A DNA stretch of 64,000 nucleotides. Source: Thiovibrio frasassiensis. GTDB lineage: Bacteria; Desulfobacterota; Desulfobulbia; Desulfobulbales; Desulfurivibrionaceae. The stretch spans positions 2,075,530 to 2,139,529 of the forward strand of contig NZ_JAPHEH010000001.1 in assembly GCF_029607905.1 (NCBI RefSeq). Direction: 5' to 3'. Each line of letters starts with the position of its first letter. The first letter of the stretch is position 1. The notes beneath the pieces were generated by a model that was not told the DNA's origin, did no database searches, and saw only the letters and a list, made by a program, of their open reading frames with translations. The translations under genes and the position numbers were made by a program. Positions 25,252 to 34,688 of the stretch are shown here, piece by piece.

Positions 25252-27726
25252 CTAGATTACAATATTGATCAGCTTGTTTTGCACAACAATCACCTTGCGC
25301 ACCGGTTTTCCTTCCAGGAATTTTTGCACCTTTTCATCGGCCAGGGCCATCTGTTCCAAGTCCCCGTCGCTGGTGCCCGGGGCAACCTGGAGTTGGCTGC
25401 GCACCTTGCCCTTGACCTGAACGACGATGGTGACCGTCTCCTCCCTGATCGCTTCGTCATCGTACTCCGGCCAGAGCACTTCGGCAAGGGGGGTGGGATG
25501 TTTTGTCATTTCCCAGAGCTCGGCGGTAAGGTGCGGGACCATGGGGGAGAGCAGGGCAAGCATCGCTTCGATGGCTGCGCGGATTACCGCGGGATCGGGG
25601 GGGGCGCTGGTCTCGTCTCCGACAAGGCTGTACAGGGTGTTGGTGAGTTCCATCACCGCGCTGATGGCGGTGTTGAAATGGAATTTTGCCTCGATATCGG
25701 CCCCGAATTTGCGGATGGTCTGATGGGTTTTCCGGTGCAGGGCGGTACTGGCTGCGTTCATCTCCTGCGGCAGTCCAGCAGCTGGTTTTGCAAAGACCTC
25801 GAGGTTTTCGTCGACCAAGCGAAAGATCCGGTTCAAAAAGCGGTAGGCCCCTTCCACCCCCTGATCGCTCCATTCAAGATCCCGTTCCGGTGGGGCGGCG
25901 AAGAGGCTGAACAAGCGGACCGTGTCGGCCCCGTATTTTTCCACGAGATCATTGGGATCCACCACGTTGCCCTTGGACTTGGACATCTTGGTGCCGTCCT
26001 TGATGACCATCCCCTGGGTGAGCAGGTTGGTGAAAGGCTCGTCGATGGAAAGGTAGCCGAGATCGCGCAGAACCTTGGTGAAAAAACGGGAGTACAACAG
26101 GTGGAGGATCGCATGTTCCACCCCGCCGATGTACTGATCCACCGGTAGCCAGTAGTCACCCTTTGCCTTATCCAGGACGCCGTCGGTGCAGCGGGGGGAA
26201 ACGTAGCGGGCAAAATACCAGGAGGACTCGACAAAGGTGTCCATGGTGTCTGTTTCGCGTCGGGCCGGACCGTTGCAGAGAGGACAGCTGGTCTGGTAGA
26301 AGCTTTCCAGGGTGTGGAGCGGCGATTTGCCGGATTTGTCGAACTGGACATCGGTGGGCAGGCTGACGGGAAGATCTTTTTCCGGGACCGGCACTATCCC
26401 GCAATGGGCGCAGTGGAGCATGGGAATGGGTGCGCCCCAGTAACGCTGGCGGGAGATGCCCCAGTCGCGTAAGCGGAAGGTGGTGCGCTGGCAGCCGAAG
26501 CCCTTTGCTGCCGCCGCCGCCGTGATAGCTTCTTTGGCCTTTTCCGAATCCAGGCCGGTGAATTCGCCGGATTCGACCAGGGTGCCTGCCCCGTCATGGG
26601 CCTCGCTCATGGCTGAAGCCACAAGGGATCCGCCTTCCGGCTGAATGACGACCTTGATCTCGATCCCGTATTTGCGAGCGAACTCGAAATCGCGCTGGTC
26701 ATGGGCGGGCACCGCCATAACCGCGCCGGTCCCGTATTCCATGAGGACGAAGTTTGCAACATACACCGGCAGCCTTGTGCCGGTGAAGGGATTGAGGCAG
26801 TAGCCGCCGGTGAAGACCCCCTTCTTTTCTATCTCGTCTTCCGGTTTCTGCCGCTGTTTTTCAATCTTGATCCGGGCAACGAATTCTTTGACCGCCTCTT
26901 CCTGGGGAGTGCCTGCGCTCAACTCAGCTGCCAGGGGATGCTCAGGGGCGATGGACATGAAGGTTGCGCCGAAGATCGTATCCGGTCGGGTGGTGAAGAT
27001 GGTGAGGGTGTTTGCGGAGTTTTCGATGGGAAAGTTGACCTCGGCCCCCACGCTCTTGCCGATCCAGTTGCGCTGCATGGTGAGGACCTTTTCCGGCCAA
27101 CCCGTAAGCGTGTCGCATCCAGACAGCAGTTCCTCGGCATAATCGGTGATCTTGAAAAACCAGCTGTTCATCTCACGAGGCAGCACGGCATTGTCGCAGC
27201 GCCAGCAAGCGCCGTCGATAACCTGCTCGTTGGCAAGCACCGTCTGGCAGGTCTCGCACCAGTTGACCGTGGTCACCTTCTGGTAAACCAACCCCTTTTC
27301 GTACATCTTGATGAAGAGCAGCTGTTCCCAGCGGTAGTATTTGTCGTTGCAGGTGGCTATCTCGCGGTCCCAGTCGTAGCTGAAGCCCATGCGCTGCAGC
27401 TGTTTCTTCATGTAGTCGATGTTTTCGTAGGTCCACTTGGCAGGATGGGTATTGTGCTTGATCGCCGCATTCTCGGCGGGCAATCCGAAGGCGTCCCAAC
27501 CCATGGGGTGGAGGACGTTGAAGCCCTTCATCCGTTTGTAGCGGGCGACCACGTCGCCGATGGTGTAGTTGCGGACATGGCCCATGTGGATGCGGCCGGA
27601 GGGGTAGGGGAACATCTCCAGGAGATAATATTTGGGCCGGGTTGGATCTTCGCTTGCCCGGTAGGTGGAGTTGTCAAGCCAATGGGAGCGCCATTTGTCT
27701 TCAATGGCCTTAAAATCGTATTTCAT
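25252..27726 (-). CDS. leuS: Leucyl-tRNA synthetase
   Basis: A complete 824-residue class Ia synthetase that charges tRNA-Leu. The HIGH-type motif appears as [15 protein letters not shown] near residue 40, the CP1 editing domain lies at about 220-420 (including [20 protein letters not shown] and the [12 protein letters not shown] loop), and the KMSKS motif ([13 protein letters not shown]) is near residue 579. Two zinc-like Cys pairs (WCETCQ and HCAHCG types) are visible. The C-terminal tail ends [14 protein letters not shown]. It lies downstream of dnaB in the same direction, with a 95-bp gap. Confidence 0.98.
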   Translation of the reverse strand: MKYDFKAIEDKWRSHWLDNSTYRASEDPTRPKYYLLEMFPYPSGRIHMGHVRNYTIGDVVARYKRMKGFNVLHPMGWDAFGLPAENAAIKHNTHPAKWTYENIDYMKKQLQRMGFSYDWDREIATCNDKYYRWEQLLFIKMYEKGLVYQKVTTVNWCETCQTVLANEQVIDGACWRCDNAVLPREMNSWFFKITDYAEELLSGCDTLTGWPEKVLTMQRNWIGKSVGAEVNFPIENSANTLTIFTTRPDTIFGATFMSIAPEHPLAAELSAGTPQEEAVKEFVARIKIEKQRQKPEDEIEKKGVFTGGYCLNPFTGTRLPVYVANFVLMEYGTGAVMAVPAHDQRDFEFARKYGIEIKVVIQPEGGSLVASAMSEAHDGAGTLVESGEFTGLDSEKAKEAITAAAAAKGFGCQRTTFRLRDWGISRQRYWGAPIPMLHCAHCGIVPVPEKDLPVSLPTDVQFDKSGKSPLHTLESFYQTSCPLCNGPARRETDTMDTFVESSWYFARYVSPRCTDGVLDKAKGDYWLPVDQYIGGVEHAILHLLYSRFFTKVLRDLGYLSIDEPFTNLLTQGMVIKDGTKMSKSKGNVVDPNDLVEKYGADTVRLFSLFAAPPERDLEWSDQGVEGAYRFLNRIFRLVDENLEVFAKPAAGLPQEMNAASTALHRKTHQTIRKFGADIEAKFHFNTAISAVMELTNTLYSLVGDETSAPPDPAVIRAAIEAMLALLSPMVPHLTAELWEMTKHPTPLAEVLWPEYDDEAIREETVTIVVQVKGKVRSQLQVAPGTSDGDLEQMALADEKVQKFLEGKPVRKVIVVQNKLINIVI

Positions 27727-27821
27727 GTTCGTAGATCCGATTTTTCAGTGCTTAAGCCCTGATTGCTTCGCCCTGGGGTGTGTTGCTCCGTGGTCGGCAA
27801 TAAGTTTTTAGCCCTGTTTGT

Positions 27822-29189
27822 TTATTCTGTTGGGGGAAAATTATGTTGGGCAAGATTTTCAAAGGTGGTGAAGCGGTCAAGAAAGGCCAGCTCCACGGTG
27901 CCGGTGGGGCCATTACGCTGCTTGCCGATGATGACCTCGGCAATGCCCTTTCTCGGGTTGTCTTCCGCCTTATTGTACACCTCATCCCGATAGATGAAGA
28001 TGATCAGGTCGGCATCCTGCTCGATGGCGCCCGATTCGCGCAGATCGGAAAGCTGGGGCCGTTTGTTGGGGCGGCTTTCCAGGCTGCGGTTGAGCTGGGA
28101 AAGGGCGATGACCGGAATGCTGAGCTCCTTGGCCATGGCCTTGAGCGAGCGGGAGATGTCGCTGATTTCTTGTTCGCGGGATTGGGAGTTTGCTTTGCCC
28201 CGCATCAACTGCAGGTAATCGACCACCACCATGCCGATGTTGTGTTCGGTTTTCAGCCGCCGGCACTTGGCCCGCATCTCCAGCACCGTGATGGCCGGGG
28301 TGTCGTCGATATAGATAGGGGCTTCGGAAAGCATCCCCACCGCCCGGGTAAGCTTGGGCCAGTCCTGTTCCTTGAGAAAGCCGGTCCGCAACCGCTGGGC
28401 GTCAACCCGGCTGATGGAGCAGAGCATCCGCATGCCCAGCTGCTCCTTTGACATCTCCAGGCTGAACAGCGCCACCGGTACCTTGTGGAGCAGAGCGGCG
28501 TTCTGCACCATGTTGACGGCCAGGGCGGTTTTGCCCATACTGGGACGGCCGGCCAGGATGATGAGATCCGAGCGTTGCAAGCCTGCGGTCATCTTGTCGA
28601 AATCATGGTATTCGGTGGGAACGCCGGTGATGTGCTCCTTGCGTTCGTAGAGCTGTTCGATGTATTTGAAGGTGCTGGAAATGACGGTCTTGAGCGAGTG
28701 GTAGGACTGGCCGCTCTTGGCCCGGGAGATCTCAAAAACGGTGGTTTCCACGTCATCCAGGAGGCCGTCGATATCATCCTGTTCTTCGTAGCAGCGGCCG
28801 GCGATCTCGGTGCCGGTCTGGATGAGCCTGCGGAGAATGGCTTTTTCCCGCACTATTCTCGCGTAATGTCCGATGTTTGCTGCGACCGGGACAATGTCGG
28901 TGAGGCTGGCAAGGTAGCTGGGGCCGCCGATTGCCTCCAACCGGTTGTTGTCTCTCAGGACGTTGGAAATGGTGATGAGATCAAGGGGTTCGCCGCGATC
29001 AAATAGGGAGATCATGGCGGAAAAGATGTGCTTGTGCGCGTCGCGGTAGAAATCTTCTTCGGTGAGAATTTCTGCCGCCTTGGGCATGGCGCCTTGTTGC
29101 AGCATGATTGAGCCGAGAACGCATTGCTCGGCTTCAAGATTCTGCGGGGGTAGACGGTGGGTGCTGGAAGGGCCTGGTCCGGATTCCAT
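27822..29189 (-). CDS. dnaB: Replicative DNA helicase DnaB
   Basis: A 455-residue hexameric replicative helicase. The N-terminal domain has PQNLEAEQCVLGSIML, the linker follows, and the RecA-like motor has Walker A AGRPSMGKT at residues 213-221. Further motifs are SLEMSKEQLGMRMLCSI, VVVDYLQLM (Walker B) and SQLNRSLE with the R-E-S-GAIEQDAD stretch. No intein is present. It follows rplI in the conserved rpsF-rpsR-rplI-dnaB order, with a hairpin in the 138-bp gap between the two. Confidence 0.98.
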   Translation of the reverse strand: MESGPGPSSTHRLPPQNLEAEQCVLGSIMLQQGAMPKAAEILTEEDFYRDAHKHIFSAMISLFDRGEPLDLITISNVLRDNNRLEAIGGPSYLASLTDIVPVAANIGHYARIVREKAILRRLIQTGTEIAGRCYEEQDDIDGLLDDVETTVFEISRAKSGQSYHSLKTVISSTFKYIEQLYERKEHITGVPTEYHDFDKMTAGLQRSDLIILAGRPSMGKTALAVNMVQNAALLHKVPVALFSLEMSKEQLGMRMLCSISRVDAQRLRTGFLKEQDWPKLTRAVGMLSEAPIYIDDTPAITVLEMRAKCRRLKTEHNIGMVVVDYLQLMRGKANSQSREQEISDISRSLKAMAKELSIPVIALSQLNRSLESRPNKRPQLSDLRESGAIEQDADLIIFIYRDEVYNKAEDNPRKGIAEVIIGKQRNGPTGTVELAFLDRFTTFENLAQHNFPPTE

Positions 29190-29212
29190 GGAGTATCGTT
29201 GGCTGTAATGGA

Positions 29213-29233
29213 GGGGGGCGGGTTACGCCCCCC
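29213..29233. terminator. GC hairpin between rplI and dnaB
   Basis: An 8-bp stem GGGGGGCG/CGCCCCCC closes a 5-base loop. No T-tract follows on the minus strand, so it is more likely an attenuator or mRNA-processing/stability element between rplI and dnaB than a full terminator. Confidence 0.4.
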
Positions 29234-29327
29234 TTCGGTTATCCTGCGTTATTCCAGGGACAAAGTCCGGGACTATCCGGAATACATGCCGGAGCCCTGG
29301 TCTGCCTTCTGTGTGCGGGACTATGGA

Positions 29328-29780
29328 TTATTCCGCGGCCAGGGGAACGATTTCAACCGTGATTTCCGCAGAAATCTGGTAGCCGATCTTCACCGGAACC
29401 ATGGTGACGCCCAAGGTCTTGATGGGTTCGTCAAGAATGATCCTTTTCTTGTCGATCTCGATACCCAGAGCGGCGAGTTTTTCTGCAATCTCAGCGGAGG
29501 TAATGGAGCCGAAGAGCTTGTTGTCGTCCCCGGAACGATGGGCAATAACCACCGTAGCACCGGCGACCTTCTTGGCCAGAGCTTCCGCTTCGTCACGCTG
29601 TTTTTTCTTTCTTGCCACGATGGCAGCCTTTTCCTTCTCCAGGATGGTAAGGTTTGACTTTGTGGCAGGCACTGCAAGACGACGAGGAATTAGGAAGTTG
29701 CGGCCATAGCCGTTCTTCACCTTAACAACATCGCCTTCCTCGCCAAGAGTGTCAATGGTTTCTTTTAAAATGAGTTCCAT
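29328..29780 (-). CDS. rplI: 50S ribosomal protein L9
   Basis: A complete 150-residue L9. The N-terminal rRNA-binding domain has MELILKETIDTLGEEGDVVK and the invariant VKNGYGRNFLIPRRLA. The long connecting helix (40-80) is followed by the C-terminal domain (DNKLFGSITSAEIAEKLAAL). Ribosome site GGAGGTACACC-ATG is good. Part of the rpsF-rpsR-DUF2232-rplI-dnaB run. Confidence 0.98.
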   Translation of the reverse strand: MELILKETIDTLGEEGDVVKVKNGYGRNFLIPRRLAVPATKSNLTILEKEKAAIVARKKKQRDEAEALAKKVAGATVVIAHRSGDDNKLFGSITSAEIAEKLAALGIEIDKKRIILDEPIKTLGVTMVPVKIGYQISAEITVEIVPLAAE

Positions 29781-29871
29781 GGTGTACCTCCGGTTGAATC
29801 CAGGCCTTGCCGGGATTCATTATTTCTGAAAAATGAAGACCCTGAAAAAGGCTCCAGTTTCATAGTGTTTA

Positions 29872-29929
29872 TTTTTAGGGGACGTTACGAAAAAGCCAAT
29901 GCGTTTTTGTAACGGTTCCTTATGTCGTC
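29872..29929. repeat. Dispersed palindromic repeat, copy B
   Basis: Borders TTTTTAGGGGACGTTACG and GTAACGGTTCCTTATGTCGTC match copy A at 24502-24569 at most positions. Here the inverted ends CGTTAC/GTAACG close a hairpin of about ten pairs. Just beyond, ATGTCGTCTGG is partly mirrored by CCAGATGCCGACAT, extending the structure to about 29947. It lies between the DUF2232 gene and rplI. Confidence 0.55.
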
Positions 29930-29966
29930 TGGCCATCCAGATGCCGACATTATCGTGTTGCAACGG

Positions 29967-30944
29967 CTAGGACACCGAGGTGTCATCCGCGTCTTTTTTG
30001 AGCCGCGGCTTTCTGAAATCAAGCCAAACATCAGCCAGTCCGAGGGCGGCAACAAATGCGATGCCGTAAACCTGCAGGAACAGCAAAGTGTATGTTATCG
30101 CCCTGATCGCCAGCGGCAGAGACCATCTCCGCATCATGCTTGAGATAATCGCCAACCCTTGCGAGAGATACAGGACCAGGAGCACCAACCCCAGATTTAA
30201 GCCCAGGGTATTGAACCGTTCTTCCGGAACAAGAAGTGCGATACCTGCTACTATAACCGGCCAGACCAGTAATTCCGGGAGCCGCCAGTTTTTTAAATCT
30301 TCCCGCTTTGTCCGGGAAGAGTCTTTTTTCTTCAGCAACCATTGGCCGACAACGATGTTCAACCAGACGGTGCAGATGATCGAGGTCAGGAGCAGGGCCG
30401 GAAAAAGCCGAGCCACCTGTTCCCTGAGCTGGCCAATAAACACCTTGATTTCTTCAAGGTCGCCAGCTGGGAAATGTCCTGAGTCCCTATACAAGGTAAA
30501 GGTTGCTTCAAAACCCTCATCCAGACTTTGCCGCAAGTCAAGATAGGTATTGCTCTGGGTTGCCAAACTGAGCAGCCAGCCAGAGACGAGCCAGGCCAGG
30601 ACGAGATAGCCAACACTCTTTATCCCTGCACGCTGAACGGGCTCGTTTTCCCTGTCTGCCTTGGCAAGAATAAAGCCAACAGGCAGGAGGGAGAGTGAAA
30701 AAATCAGCCCCGAGATGGTGCCGGCCCATAAAGAGAAGCTGCCGGCAATGCCAAGAGCCCAGGCAAGAATAACTGTCCCTTGTTTCTGGCCATACAGGGC
30801 CAGGAAGTAGTATACGGGCAAAGGCATCAGGCAGTGGAGCCATTCAAGGCCGGGAATAATTGCCGGCACCGTGAAAATGAGGGCGGTGATAGCGATAGCC
30901 CCGATGGTCTCTGTCTGTCTGTTTGCTCCTGCGCGTAAAAACAC
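29967..30944 (-). CDS. DUF2232 (YybS-like) integral membrane protein
   Basis: A 325-residue polytopic membrane protein with about eight hydrophobic helices (for example IGAIAITALIFTVPAIIPGL; LPELLVWPVIVAGIALLVP). The pattern MPLPVYYFLALYG near the N-terminus and YLSQGLAIISSMMRRWSLPL near the C-terminus match DUF2232 proteins. Genes of this family commonly sit between rpsR and rplI in deltaproteobacteria and Firmicutes. The function is unknown. The start is a GTG at 30944, 20 bp after the rpsR stop. Confidence 0.75.
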   Translation of the reverse strand: MFLRAGANRQTETIGAIAITALIFTVPAIIPGLEWLHCLMPLPVYYFLALYGQKQGTVILAWALGIAGSFSLWAGTISGLIFSLSLLPVGFILAKADRENEPVQRAGIKSVGYLVLAWLVSGWLLSLATQSNTYLDLRQSLDEGFEATFTLYRDSGHFPAGDLEEIKVFIGQLREQVARLFPALLLTSIICTVWLNIVVGQWLLKKKDSSRTKREDLKNWRLPELLVWPVIVAGIALLVPEERFNTLGLNLGLVLLVLYLSQGLAIISSMMRRWSLPLAIRAITYTLLFLQVYGIAFVAALGLADVWLDFRKPRLKKDADDTSVS

Positions 30945-30964
30945 GATTCCTGACTGGTTCCTAC

Positions 30965-31207
30965 TTACTGTTGGGCCTGACCGGCATACGGCAACAGGGC
31001 AATCTGGCGCGCACGCTTGATTGCCTCGGTGAGCTGCCTCTGGTGGTGAGCGCAGTTGCCATAGATGCGACGCGGGATAATCTTGCCGCGTTCCGTCACA
31101 AAATTGCGAAGGGTTTTAACATCCTTATAGTCAATCATCAGGCTCTTGTCCGTGCAGAAGCGGCAGACCTTGCGACGGTTGAAAATCTTCTTTTTCTTGA
31201 TAACCAT
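30965..31207 (-). CDS. rpsR: 30S ribosomal protein S18
   Basis: An 80-residue S18 with the zinc-type start [19 protein letters not shown] (two cysteines kept), [20 protein letters not shown] and [21 protein letters not shown]18 binds the 30S platform with S6. It lies 59 bp after rpsF with an AAGAGGAAAAGAAC ribosome site. Confidence 0.98.
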   Translation of the reverse strand: MVIKKKKIFNRRKVCRFCTDKSLMIDYKDVKTLRNFVTERGKIIPRRIYGNCAHHQRQLTEAIKRARQIALLPYAGQAQQ

Positions 31208-31266
31208 GTTCTTTTCCTCTTTTCTGGTTCGATATATGTATAGTTTAATCGCGACAGGCGGAAAAA

Positions 31267-31629
31267 CTACTCAGAGGCTTCTTCGTCTGTATCCGCAGGG
31301 GTGGCTTCCGGCTCTTCTGCCTTAGGGGCATCAGGGGTGAATACGTCCTGGGTTTTTACGGTCATGAACTTCAGCACCCGGTCATCAATCCGGAGGAGAC
31401 GTTCCATTTCCTTGACGCCATCGGGCACTCCGGCGTATTCAACATAGAGAAAGTCGCCCTGGACTTCTTTCTTGATGGGGTATGCCAATTTTTTCAGGCC
31501 CCATCTGTCGGTTCTGACAATGAGTCCGCCAAAACTTTCGACTGTTCCTGTTACTTTGTCGGATACCGCAGAGAATTCCGTTTCTCCGGCCCCCGGCTTG
31601 ACAATGATAATTGTCTCGTACCTGCGCAT
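31267..31629 (-). CDS. rpsF: 30S ribosomal protein S6
   Basis: A 120-residue S6. The ferredoxin-like fold is clear ([56 protein letters not shown]), followed by an acidic Glu/Ala tail. The frame is open 35 codons upstream, but the ATG at 31629 has a near-perfect ribosome site (AAGGAGGAATCA) and fits the family start. It is the first gene of the ribosomal-replication run and follows a consensus-like promoter. Confidence 0.98.
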   Translation of the reverse strand: MRRYETIIIVKPGAGETEFSAVSDKVTGTVESFGGLIVRTDRWGLKKLAYPIKKEVQGDFLYVEYAGVPDGVKEMERLLRIDDRVLKFMTVKTQDVFTPDAPKAEEPEATPADTDEEASE

Positions 31630-31724
31630 TGATTCCTCCTTGTGGTCATTTGGCCCTTGCTTTTTGCGTTTCATGCGAAGAGCAAGAAGGTATGTGGGAA
31701 AAAATATTAAAAAAACAATCGCGA

Positions 31725-31753
31725 TTGATAGCAATTAACCGTTTGTTTGTCAA
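31725..31753 (-). promoter_or_regulatory. Predicted sigma-70 promoter of the rpsF operon, overlapping a 12-bp palindrome
   Basis: Minus-strand TTGACA and TATCAA are separated by exactly 17 bp, about 95 bp upstream of the rpsF start. The perfect palindrome CAATCGCGATTG (31716-31727) overlaps the -10 box and could be an operator. The -35 box overlaps the mazG stop codon. Confidence 0.65.
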
Positions 31754-32559
31754 TTGTTTTCTGGGGCTGTGTCCGCTTCTGATTTGGCCTGCTGCCAGAT
31801 CAGAAGAAGCGCCTCCGGGGCAAGGTCAACAAACTGTTGTCCTTGTTTACTCATGATCTTTTCCAGGGTAAGAAAACGGCGCGAGAACTTGGTCGTTGCC
31901 TCGTGGAGGGCATCTTCCCCATCGATATCAGCCTTTCTCGCCAGAACCGTGAGGGCAAAGAGGAGATCGCCCAACTCCTCTCTAATGTCTGTCCGTGAGC
32001 CATGGGCAAAGGCGTGATGCAATTCCGCGAATTCCTCGTCAACTTTACCTAAAGCGGAGGCAAGGTCCGGCCAGTCAAAACCCTCCCGGGCAACCCGGTC
32101 TGCGACGCGTTGCGCCCTGCGCAGGGCCGGAAGGCTTTTGGGGATGGAGTCCAGAGGATGGCGGGGGTGTCCCTTTCGCTCATTTTCCTGGTTTTTTATT
32201 GTCTGCCATTGCTGACGCAACTCCTGTTCCGATTCGATGGTTTGATTACCGAATACATGGGGGTGGCGGCGGACCATCTTGGTTGTGATGGAGTCAATGA
32301 CATCGAGCAGGGTGAAGAGGTTTTTTTCCTGGTAGAGATTGTTGAGAAAGATGACCTGGAAAAGGAGATCCCCGAGTTCCTCGCAGATGTGGCTGGGGTC
32401 GTCGTCGTTGATTGCCTCAAGCAGTTCGTGGGTTTCTTCGACCAGGTACTGCTTGAAGCTTTGGGGGGTCTGCTTTCTATCCCAAGGGCAGCCATTCGGG
32501 GCCCTGAGTCGGGTGATAATCTCAATGAGGGCGATAAATTTTTCCGCAGTGGGTGTCAT
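31750..32559 (-). CDS. mazG: MazG nucleotide pyrophosphohydrolase
   Basis: A 269-residue all-alpha NTP pyrophosphohydrolase that cleaves (d)NTPs to NMP and PPi. It has the duplicated MazG architecture. The first domain has GCPWDRKQTPQSFKQYLVEE and the metal-binding EETHELLEAI with ICEELGDLLFQVIFLN. The second has DEEFAELHHA and REELGDLLFALTVLAR. The ATG at 32559 fits the family start better than a TTG 15 codons upstream. It lies directly upstream of the rpsF promoter. Confidence 0.93.
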   Translation of the reverse strand: MTPTAEKFIALIEIITRLRAPNGCPWDRKQTPQSFKQYLVEETHELLEAINDDDPSHICEELGDLLFQVIFLNNLYQEKNLFTLLDVIDSITTKMVRRHPHVFGNQTIESEQELRQQWQTIKNQENERKGHPRHPLDSIPKSLPALRRAQRVADRVAREGFDWPDLASALGKVDEEFAELHHAFAHGSRTDIREELGDLLFALTVLARKADIDGEDALHEATTKFSRRFLTLEKIMSKQGQQFVDLAPEALLLIWQQAKSEADTAPENN

Positions 32560-33053
32560 GGGTGGCCTTTGATTATTATGGGGGGAAGATGGGCACGACG
32601 GCAAATGTTCCCGGTTCGTGCGTTTGCCCGAGTCAATTGCAGCACCATGAAGGGCTGGTTGTTTTTTTGCCCCGACTGGCTGAGCACCAGGAGGTTTTTA
32701 TATACCAGCTTGTGGGGGGAAAAAGAAGAAGTCGGTTGCATGGTCCGTTCGGAATTGTATCGAAAAGAGTGCGTGAGAAAGAGCGCAGTCAATGCAGTCA
32801 TAATTTAACAAGTTGTTTTTAAAGGATATATTTAATAAATGGGGCGTGGTGAAAAACAGCCCTCTGCTACGACTTGCAAAAAAATACTGAATTGGATATA
32901 AACAGAGGCTTCGTTGAAGAATCTTGTTGTTTCTTTGTTCTTATCAAGGCATCTGTAAAAAAAAGAGTATTTGGCGCAGGGGGGGCCGTGTTGTCAATGG
33001 AAACGTTGGCCATGGTATTTCATTGGTTTTGAACCTGTGCGAGGTGAGTAGTT
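32560..33053. other. Divergent intergenic region between mazG and the AP2-like gene
   Basis: About 490 bp with no convincing gene. It must hold the mazG promoter (leftward) and the AP2-gene promoter (rightward). On the minus strand a TACAAT-like -10 is present near 32755 without a good -35. I see no repeat or RNA gene in it. Confidence 0.4.
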
Positions 33054-33482
33054 ATGGCGAAGAAGGTTATGCTTGAAAAACACAAGGATGTGGCACGGAT
33101 AGATCAGGAAGATAAGCGCACACACGGCTGGTATGTGCGGGTTCGTTTTCAAGGAACAACGCATTCCAAGTTTTTTTCCGATGGCAAATGCGGCGGCCGC
33201 TATTCAAGTCTGCTGGCGGCGCTTACCTGGCGGGATACCATGGAAATAAAGCTGGGGAAAGTCCGCACCGACAAACATCTTGTCACTGTGAGTAATACCA
33301 CCACCGGTGTTGTCGGGGTCCGTTTTAACGAGAAACTGAATCGTTATGAAGTGAGCTGGGTAAATCGTCTTGGCAAGCAGGGCAAGACCTCCGTTTCCGT
33401 GAATAAAAACGGCAAAGAAAAAGCGTTCCAGATTGCCTGTGAGATTCGCAAGACAAAAGAAGCAGAGCGGCTCAACGCCTAA
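33054..33482 (+). CDS. Small protein with two AP2/ERF-like DNA-binding repeats
   Basis: A 142-residue basic protein built of two AP2-like units. The first (about residues 25-65) has GWYVRVRF, SKFFSDGKCGGRYSSLLAAL and TWRDTMEIKLG; the second (about 84-135) has GVVGVRFNEKLNRYEVSW and KAFQIACEIRKTKEAE. AP2 domains bind DNA through a three-stranded sheet; in bacteria they usually occur in homing endonucleases and mobile elements, but also as stand-alone proteins. There is no nuclease domain here. Start: ATG with GAGGTGAGTAGTT ahead. It may be a transcription factor or nucleoid protein. Confidence 0.7.
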   Translation: MAKKVMLEKHKDVARIDQEDKRTHGWYVRVRFQGTTHSKFFSDGKCGGRYSSLLAALTWRDTMEIKLGKVRTDKHLVTVSNTTTGVVGVRFNEKLNRYEVSWVNRLGKQGKTSVSVNKNGKEKAFQIACEIRKTKEAERLNA

Positions 33483-33533
33483 CGTCCATTCCCTTGTGCC
33501 GGGCACGAGCATTGCTTCGGCCTGGGGATTTTT

Positions 33534-34208
33534 TTAAATTAGGGGGCGGTGTTCCAGTAAAGGACACAGCTCAAGGGGAACGGAAAGCAAGGACTGGGCG
33601 CCATTCTCTTTCAGCTCGGCCGCAGTGCGAAAACCCCAAAGCGCCCCAACGGCATACATTCGGGCAGCCCGGGCTGTTTGCATGTCGGTGTTGGTGTCAC
33701 CCAGATAAAGAAAATTTGCGGGATCACGATGCAGCAGGCTGGCGATGCGCAATGCCCCTGCAGGGTCTGGTTTTCTGGGGATTGAATCCCTGGCTCCTGC
33801 AACTGCAGCAAAATGCCAGCCCGGCAGAAGTGTCCTGACGACCTCCTGGGTTAACTCGTCAGGCTTGTTGGACAGGATTGCCAAGGCTATCCCCCGGGTT
33901 GAAAGCGTGTCGAGCAACTCCGCAATGCCGGGATAGGGTTTTGTTGTGTCACCCCAGTGCGAGGCATATTCCTGCCGCATCTTTCGAACACACTCTTCAA
34001 TAATTTCCGGTAGTCGGGCCTTTTCAGGCAGGGCACGCTGGACAAGATTGCCTATCCCGTCTCCGACAAAATAGCGGTAGGATTGTGTCGGATGAGGGGG
34101 AAGCCCCTGTTGTGTCAGAACACGATTCATGGAATCGGCCAGGTCGGTGAGGCTGTCAACGAGTGTGCCGTCCAAATCGAACAGTACCACATCCTTATGA
34201 TGGGTCAT
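33534..34208 (-). CDS. gph: Phosphoglycolate phosphatase-like HAD hydrolase
   Basis: A 224-residue HAD-superfamily phosphatase. Motif I is LFDLDGTLVDSLTDLADSMN with the nucleophile and general-acid aspartates, motif II is LAILSNKPDE, and motifs III/IV are RKPDPAGALRIASLL and FLYLGDTNTDMQTARAA. The cap insert and overall length match Gph, which removes 2-phosphoglycolate from DNA repair or photorespiration-type metabolism; other small phosphates are possible. It starts 9 bp after the following CheY-like gene's stop on the same strand, so they are probably cotranscribed. Confidence 0.85.
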   Translation of the reverse strand: MTHHKDVVLFDLDGTLVDSLTDLADSMNRVLTQQGLPPHPTQSYRYFVGDGIGNLVQRALPEKARLPEIIEECVRKMRQEYASHWGDTTKPYPGIAELLDTLSTRGIALAILSNKPDELTQEVVRTLLPGWHFAAVAGARDSIPRKPDPAGALRIASLLHRDPANFLYLGDTNTDMQTARAARMYAVGALWGFRTAAELKENGAQSLLSVPLELCPLLEHRPLI

Positions 34209-34217
34209 GGACGTTTT

Positions 34218-34688
34218 TTATTTGGCCGAGGCGGGTTTGGAGGCATCCAGTAGGTTCAGAATCCGCAGGCCAACCCCAAGCCTTGCTCGAAGCAATGATG
34301 GTTTGGCGGGTTTGACCAGATAGTCATCGGCCCCGCCTTCCAGGGCAAGAACCTGTTCCTCAATGGAGCTGCGGGCGCTGAAGATGACCGTGTAGACATA
34401 GGGGCCATCCGTGCGCGTCCGGATGCGTTGGCAGACCTGCATACCGCTGAGGCCGGGGATGTTCCAGTCCAGGATGGCAATTCTTATGGCGGGGTCGGTT
34501 TCTAGAGCGTTCCATGCGGTATCGCCATTATCCGCCTCAATCGGTTCGTATCCCCATTTCACCAGGAAGTTGTTCAAGCCCTTGCGCACCACGGGATTAT
34601 CCTCTGCGACCAAGATTTTGTGCGGTTTTTGGGCTTTGGCTGGCTTCGGCTCTTCTGTTTTTTTGAAATAAGCTTCTTTTTCTTCCAT
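34218..34688 (-). CDS. Single-domain response regulator (CheY-like)
   Basis: A 156-residue receiver protein. After a lysine-rich 25-residue leader (KKTEEPKPAKAQKPHKI) comes ILVAEDNPVVRKGL, the phospho-acceptor aspartate in IAILDWNIPGLSGMQV, the Thr/Ser strand YVYTVIFSAR, and the conserved lysine in DDYLVKPAKPSLL. No output domain follows, so it acts through a partner. No histidine kinase is adjacent. Confidence 0.88.
   Translation of the reverse strand: MEEKEAYFKKTEEPKPAKAQKPHKILVAEDNPVVRKGLNNFLVKWGYEPIEADNGDTAWNALETDPAIRIAILDWNIPGLSGMQVCQRIRTRTDGPYVYTVIFSARSSIEEQVLALEGGADDYLVKPAKPSLLRARLGVGLRILNLLDASKPASAK

Noticed and set aside
26701-27762. A 353-residue open frame antisense to leuS
   Set aside because: It lies inside leuS and shows no protein-family signal.
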